From contig JAINUG010000088.1 in the NCBI GenBank assembly GCA_029706075.1, forward strand, positions 3,182,001-3,246,000: DNA of 64,000 nt, in the 5' to 3' direction. The DNA comes from Aldrovandia affinis. Its lineage: Eukaryota; Chordata; Actinopteri; Notacanthiformes; Halosauridae. The translations under genes and the position numbers were made by a program. How positions within the stretch are numbered: position 1 is the first letter of the stretch; each line of letters starts with the position of its first letter. Positions 58,321 through 64,000 of this stretch are shown here, piece by piece. The notes under the pieces were generated by a model. It was not told the origin of the DNA and did not search any database. It was given only the letters and a program-made list of their open reading frames with translations.

Positions 58321-61268
58321 GTATATCATATTATTTTGTGAAGTAGGGAAGAGGATGGTTGGCAGCCAACATATATTTTTTCATTATGTGACCTCAGTAT
58401 TATGGACTTAATTAAACCCCACCACCCCAGCAATGTGCAGTATATAAATCTCCCATGCAGAGAGTTATGAGCCGTGACATACAAATGGACTGCTTTTGGA
58501 ACATACGACTGTTATTGAGCTTATTTATAAACGGACCTACTCAGATTTTTTTTTTTTTTTTGTAATAGGCTTCATAGTAAACTTAGAGCCAGTGGATTGT
58601 GTTGTATTGAGATTATTATTTTCCAGGAAATTACTGACTTGGTCCTCCAATGAAAAATGTAGATGTTTGATTTAGAAAATTAGGGTTGGGACATCGATGT
58701 TGCTGCCAGCTAAAAACAGTAATAAAGGAATGATTAGGCCTTCAAACAGTCACCTCCTACCTGATACTGTCCTGCAGGCTAATATCGCACCATGCCAGGA
58801 ACAGAAAATGGTCCATGTCCATCTCTCCAATCAGTGTGTTTGTGTGAGTGTGTGTTTGTGTGTGTGTGTGCAAAACAGTAAAGATGGACACTGATCCAAA
58901 CAGAACTCTAATATTTCTCTCCTCTCATACGTGCATACACACACCCTATCTGTCTCAGACTTGCTGCATTATACACTGTATGCCCACTTACTATGCACTC
59001 ACATAAACTTGCATATGGTATGTACATGCACATGTGGACAGACACATACGCGCACACACACACACATACACACACACTCCTGTGCGTCATGTCTCCCACA
59101 CAAATCTTTTCACAAGCGAGTGCACACCCACACAAACGCACTGGGAGTGCCTGACACAGTGGACACTGCCCTGAGATGCTGAGCGCTCAGCAGTGTAGCA
59201 GCATAGTAGCAAGCAGCATGCATCTGAAGACAGGGCCTGAGGATGCTCAAAGGAAAAGAACACATGATGCCTGCAGCTCCGCACAATCAACTTGGGGCCC
59301 ATTAGAACATAAGCACCACGGCACATCAAATAACAACAAAAAAATATATATATTTTATACGTTATATTTCATAAGTTTCCCATATGGAGAAGCCATGAGC
59401 TCAGCTGTCAGCGTGATCGGCGCCTACAGATGTTGCTCTGCTTTGTGAGCGATTTGGGCCAGGCTGCTATTGGCCGAGGGCAGCTGATGTCATCGGGGAG
59501 GGGAGGGAAGACTTTCAGGAAGCAGACACTGTTTATCTCTTCACTGCTGCAAAGGAGAGGACTACCTTGCCCTTTAATTTTTACCCCAAGTAATTGAATA
59601 CCCCAAAAGAGAGAGAGAGAGACTTTTAAAATACTTTACGTAACCTTGAATTAAACAAATAACATGGGAAAAATAATTCGCTTATAAAAGGAAAACCAAA
59701 GAGAAAGAGAGAAGACACACCCACAAATATTTATAGAATGGGTATTTTAACAATAAAATACATAATAAGAGTCAGCACATTTACAAAGCAGATTATTAAA
59801 TGTAACTTTTAAAATGTAAGAGGGGAAGAAAGAGGAAAGAAAATGGAGAGAGAAGGAAAGACAAAAAGACAAAGAAAGGGAAAGAAAGAGAAAGAAGACA
59901 CCCACATGCAAACAAAACTCACTTCAAATTCCAGATACATTCATTTATTTTAAAAAAGTACTTTCTGGAAACTGGCATCAGTCTGTTGTTGAAACATTGA
60001 CATTTGAAACTGCGTAACTGGTTTTACGGTAAGCAGACAGATATGTCTGTACAGCCCACTAACGGACAGCTGGAAAATAACAAGCCAGACTCCAGTCTGA
60101 GGCAATGCTTTAGAGCTTTGTTCAAAACCCCCAAAAAGCAATAACGATTATAATAGTAATAATAACCTCAATAAGCATTGATAAGCCAATGGAAGAAAAA
60201 CAGATTGACTCTGACTCCTTTGAATGCTCTGCAGAAAGTTGGAACTGAGGAACAGGAAGGTGGACATGGTGAATAACAGGGGCTCCCTTGGTATGTAAGC
60301 ACTGGAGTGTAAATGACACCATGGGAATTGCAGGAGCCGTGTCCCTGGTGTGGATGTTGGCGTGGTGTGGAGGCATGAGCGCTGGTCTCGGTGTGATCGG
60401 CGGGACCCTGCCCACTCGCACCTGGTGCCAGGGCCCGTCACCACGCCGCTGGCATCCAACCAATCAGCTCGCGCTGGTCCATCTGGCAAACCCGGTCCTT
60501 GACTCTCTGCACGGTAATTACCAGCGTAATTAGAAACAGGAAAAATGTAATAACTCTTGTTGATATTGAAAGAAACCGCCACATTTTTTTTTTTGGTGAG
60601 CACCGTGTATCGTTGATGTGAAAATATGAAATAGCGTCTGGCCTTCGAAACGACGGAAAGGTGAAGTGGCTGCATGAGGGAAAAAACGTTTTCTTCTCAG
60701 CCAAGTAAGAGTCCCGTACTGATCCCTGTCCTACTCTGCCATCAGCAGGAGTGTTTTGATGGTTGTGAGAAGAAAGAAAAGTGTTGAAAGTTTATTTTCC
60801 TGGTAGTGGGTCTCGGCCTGCTCTTTTTTTCCGTTATTACATCATTATTTATTTGCTTAGCAGACTCTTACCCATGTGTTATCCTTTTAAACAGCTGAAT
60901 TGCTTGCTGAAACAATTCAAGTTAACCCCTTCAAACAGTAAGATCGTCAACAGGACTGCCACACCCAAACCGCACCTGGTTATAATCTTATTTGGGCTTT
61001 CTGGCCATACCAACTCTTGCCATATGGTTATGTTTCCAACCAAAGGCAGACCCCCACAGCTCCAGAGGCTGCAATCAATATTTTCCCCTTGTTTGTGCTC
61101 AAAACAAGAATGTGCAAAACTGTACACTGACTGAAAGCAGTGTACCATCAAATTGAGATATCCCATAGATAGTCAAATGGGCCAGGGAAGACTGAACCCA
61201 AGCCTCCACAGATCAACACTTCACCCATTAATGCCAATGAAATGAGTTTTTCACCTCAAAACACAACC
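58321..61268. other. unassigned DNA
   Basis: No supported gene. A T18 run lies at about 58545-58562, and GA/AAAG-rich tracts at 59600-59900. The 60320-60580 stretch is GC-rich with a TAATTACCAGCGTAATTAG site pair (about 60516), which might mark a regulatory element. Confidence 0.4.
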
Positions 61269-61269
61269 A

Positions 61270-61520
61270 AACAGCCAAAAGATCATGACCAGCTTATTAC
61301 AGCTTATGACAAATGCCATAACACTGTCATAATGTATGCAGCTATCATTTATTTATTTTGAATGTTTTGTCAAATTTAATGCATACAGTGTTGTGACATT
61401 TGTTATAAGCTGTAATACGCTGTCATGACTGGTTATGACAGGTGATATGTCATGATTATCATTATGTTAGCATTATGTAGGCATTATGGCTTATAGTTCA
61501 AGTAATAAAGTATTATCCTT
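61270..61520. mobile_element. palindromic MITE-like element
   Basis: AGCTTATTACAGCTTATGAC then AAATGCCATAACACTGT (about 61291-61335) is repeated inverted as ACAGTGTTGTGACATTTGTT then ATAAGCTGTAATACGCTG (about 61386-61422), a stem of about 37 bp with few mismatches. The right flank, CATTATGGCTTATAGTTCAA then GTAATAAAGTATTA, resembles the ends of fish MITEs with TTATGAC words. Exact termini and target duplication are not determined. Confidence 0.55.
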
Positions 61521-63502
61521 GCTGGTTAAAATTCTGGGTACAAAATCACATCTCATCCTGAACCACTCACCCCTACACAAAACCGACAATCTGACTACAG
61601 TATTTTAGCTTTACCTTAATTTCAATTTAATTGTGGTTAAGACAGGGTTATGAAAATGAATCATGTTCATGGCGATGAAGCTTTTTACTGTATATTTCTT
61701 ACTTGAGGGCCTAAGGTTTTATGGCTTTGTACTGTACTCTCCCTTAAGACATTAAAACATTTACCCCCTCTGCTTGAAACTACAAGTTAATTGAATTTGC
61801 AGGGAAACATAAGCACTTGGCCAAGGTTTGCTCTGCGCTGGCTGCATTTCAGCCGAGAGTCTCAAGTTCACCGATTAACATTTATTACTGTTGGGTTTTT
61901 GTTTCACATACCCAAAGCAGACACTGAATTGCTGGAAAAAATACGCACAGAAGTGTTGTTACATTGAGTAGAGGGGCCTTAATGAACATGTTGCTTATTT
62001 TCCTCCAGGACCCCAGTGCATGCTGGGAATTCTGGGGGGACCAGTAGCTCCGTGCATCTAGGTCGAACCCGTGGCCGGGGCCCCTCTCTCCCTCACCTCC
62101 CTGCTACTGTACTTGAGCCCAAAATCCATATCTGTGGGATTATAGTTTGAGGATAAATATTATTCAGTGCAATCTGAGAGGGCATTGAGGTGTTTGGATT
62201 GGGGGCTAGGGGACAGGTCCCGGAACCCGAACACGAGACTAGGGCCTCCAGCAGCGGCTGTCACCATGGACATCCAGAGGAAACTCAGGGGTCAAGGGTC
62301 ATGTTGGTGCCCCCTCCTCACCACCGATCAGGATCGCGAGTGGTCCCCCAAAAATCTCTCACTTCGGGAGGCCGCAGAGTAAACCAGCCTGGCTCTCTGA
62401 CGCGACGGGTCAAGTGAGTCACGCTTTCTCCTCCCATTGAGAAATAATCTTGGATATCTCTCCTCACGGTTTCAATAGCCGCTTTGTCTCTGAGGTGCGT
62501 GGCGGCTCTGTAGATTGGTACGTTGCGATATTATTACTGCACACTTACTGCCCCTGTTTAGGAAAAAAACACACCCACTTATGTGTCATACTTAAACCCC
62601 TTCCCCTTCTGTGGTTTATTTCTATCATCTGGGAGGTAAGAAAAACATCATTTATAATGCTGGTTCTGAGAAACAGCACTAGTTGTATCCGTTTTGAAAA
62701 TAGCTGTCTGTCCCGTGGTGGAACAGTACAGGCTTCAGCAATGATTTCTTCAGTCTTATTACCCCTCTGATCCACAGAAGCCCCATGTCAATCAAGGCTC
62801 ATGACCGTAATGGTTGTGTTTGTCTAAGTTTTATCATGCAAATGTATTTCTTGTAATGTTACTCACATAAGGCATATAGAATTGGATTGAATTGATATAA
62901 ATATATATATAGAGAGACCTTTACCTTCAATATCCCTTTATTATACCATCTTAGGGTGTCCACACGTGAGAACTCAAATTTATGTGCAGTTAATAAATCT
63001 TTAATAATAGCAATTGTGTTTTGTGTTTTTACCTTTGTTTTTGCAACAAAAAAAGGTAGAGACAGATCAAGAGAGAGAGAGCAAGAGAGAGGATGGGATA
63101 AAAAAGAGACAAATATGGAGAAAAGGGAGAGATGGTCTCTTATTTATATTATATAACCCTTTACATGTACCTGTTTGCCAGAGAAGCATCTGTTCTTCTC
63201 TTTCTTCTAGGGCTCAGCTTGTAAAATGAACAGAAACATCTCGCCTGATTCTGACATTTTAATAAAGGTGAAACTGGATAGTCATATTTTTCACAGGGCT
63301 GATCTGTTTAACAAATCCATCACAAAATTTAAATAGAAAAAATATATCCTTTCAGGACACATATACTTGGCGATGGAATTTTCTCCATGAGAACAACAGG
63401 GTATGATGATGCTTTTCTCTATTTTTATCCCTATGATGTCGAAAAGGCAAACTCAGCATTCTCCGAATCTCAGAATCCGTATAATACATACTATGATATC
63501 GT
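61521..63502. other. unassigned DNA
   Basis: No supported gene. The 62020-62440 region is GC-rich, with several CpG and CAGTGCATGCTGGGAATTCT (about 62015), but no splice-bounded frame or conserved domain was recognised. A GA-rich run lies at about 63072-63130. Confidence 0.4.
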
Positions 63503-64000
63503 CACCTTCTTAAAATAATGGCCTAAGTCATATTTTCTAGTTTTTCAAAAAACAGAATAAACTGAACCAAATATAGAATATATGATATTTATTAATCATT
63601 TCACACAAAAAGGTTATGACAATATATGACTATTTACATACAAATAACACTGTCTGTCAATTATGTAACATAAGAGATTACTTAGGCCAATTTACGAACA
63701 TGCCGTTGTGACTTAAGCAATTTTAAACCTGACTTAGGCCAAATTACTTCTGGAGTAAGTGACTTAGGCAAGCAGCCGCCATCTTGAAAGCTTGTAAAAT
63801 TGCTTAAGTCACATTGTCTTGTGACTTAGGCAAAAAATATAATGGCCTAAGTCACACTCTTGACGTAGGCCATTATACTACCAGGGTAGGAAAAGCATGA
63901 TCTTTTCAATTAAGGATGTAGGCAATTTTACCAGAGGTGGCGAGCATCATGAAGAGATGACTTATAATAATTTTCCACATTCCATTATTTTAAGAAGGTG
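63503..64000. mobile_element. inverted-repeat element rich in GTGACTTAGGC words (runs off the window)
   Basis: CACCTTCTTAAAATAATGG (63503-63521) is the exact reverse complement of the last 19 bases of the window (63982-64000). Between them, GACTTAGGC/GCCTAAGTC and close variants recur about eight to ten times on both strands. Examples are 63521-63530, 63684-63693, 63732-63740, 63761-63769, 63824-63832 and 63845-63853. Such subterminal clusters often bind a transposase. No coding frame is present. The outer boundary on the right and any target duplication lie beyond the window. Confidence 0.7.

Overview
The window looks like intergenic or intronic DNA from a ray-finned fish. The evidence is the repeat set: a chromodomain Gypsy (sushi-type) element, CR1, L2 and UnaL2-like LINEs, hAT, Tc1, PIF/Harbinger and piggyBac relics, tRNA-derived SINEs with TGGA or UnaL2-type tails, and long CA/TG, GA and CT microsatellites. 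The UnaL2-like tails fit teleosts, including elopomorphs such as eels and tarpon, but I cannot name the species. I found no host protein-coding gene and no independent tRNA or rRNA gene. Every long reading frame belongs to a mobile element.

Layout. 1-9 kb: a decayed L1-like ORF1 fragment, a 923-bp hAT-type non-autonomous element with an exact 8-bp target duplication, and a young SINE. 9.3-18.0 kb: a CR1-type LINE split by a nearly complete 6.26-kb chromodomain Gypsy retrotransposon (LTRs 11624-12599 and 16904-17883, target duplication GTAGA). 21.5-27.7 kb: an old Gypsy element of another lineage (short LTRs, K02A2.6-like gag) whose interior is full of later insertions: a tail-sharing SINE, Harbinger transposase, an inverted-repeat element holding a hAT-like MITE and a Tc1 end, a piggyBac piece and a second TGGA-tailed SINE. 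29.7-32.6 kb: a Tc1 relic followed by a 1.5-kb second copy of the hAT family, rearranged into hairpins. 44.7-46.0 kb: a long inverted repeat around a truncated UnaL2-like LINE. 46.7-49.7 kb: a third Gypsy element (target duplication CTCTA) that kept gag and chromodomain but lost most of pol, with a LINE inserted in gag. 51.8-55.8 kb: an L2-type LINE interrupted by a younger L2 with a 448-codon reverse transcriptase frame and by a short LINE tail. 63.5 kb to the edge: an inverted-repeat element dense in one short motif, cut off by the window.

The most useful observation is mechanistic. In the first and third Gypsy elements the bases just downstream of the 5' LTR are complementary to LTR bases 29-30 nt after the TATA-like box, where the RNA should start. 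This is the layout of Tf1-type self-priming, in which the RNA's own 5' end rather than a tRNA starts reverse transcription. The first element's two LTRs and its pol frame differ mainly by single-base length changes, many in homopolymers. The copy may therefore be younger and more intact than the assembled sequence suggests.
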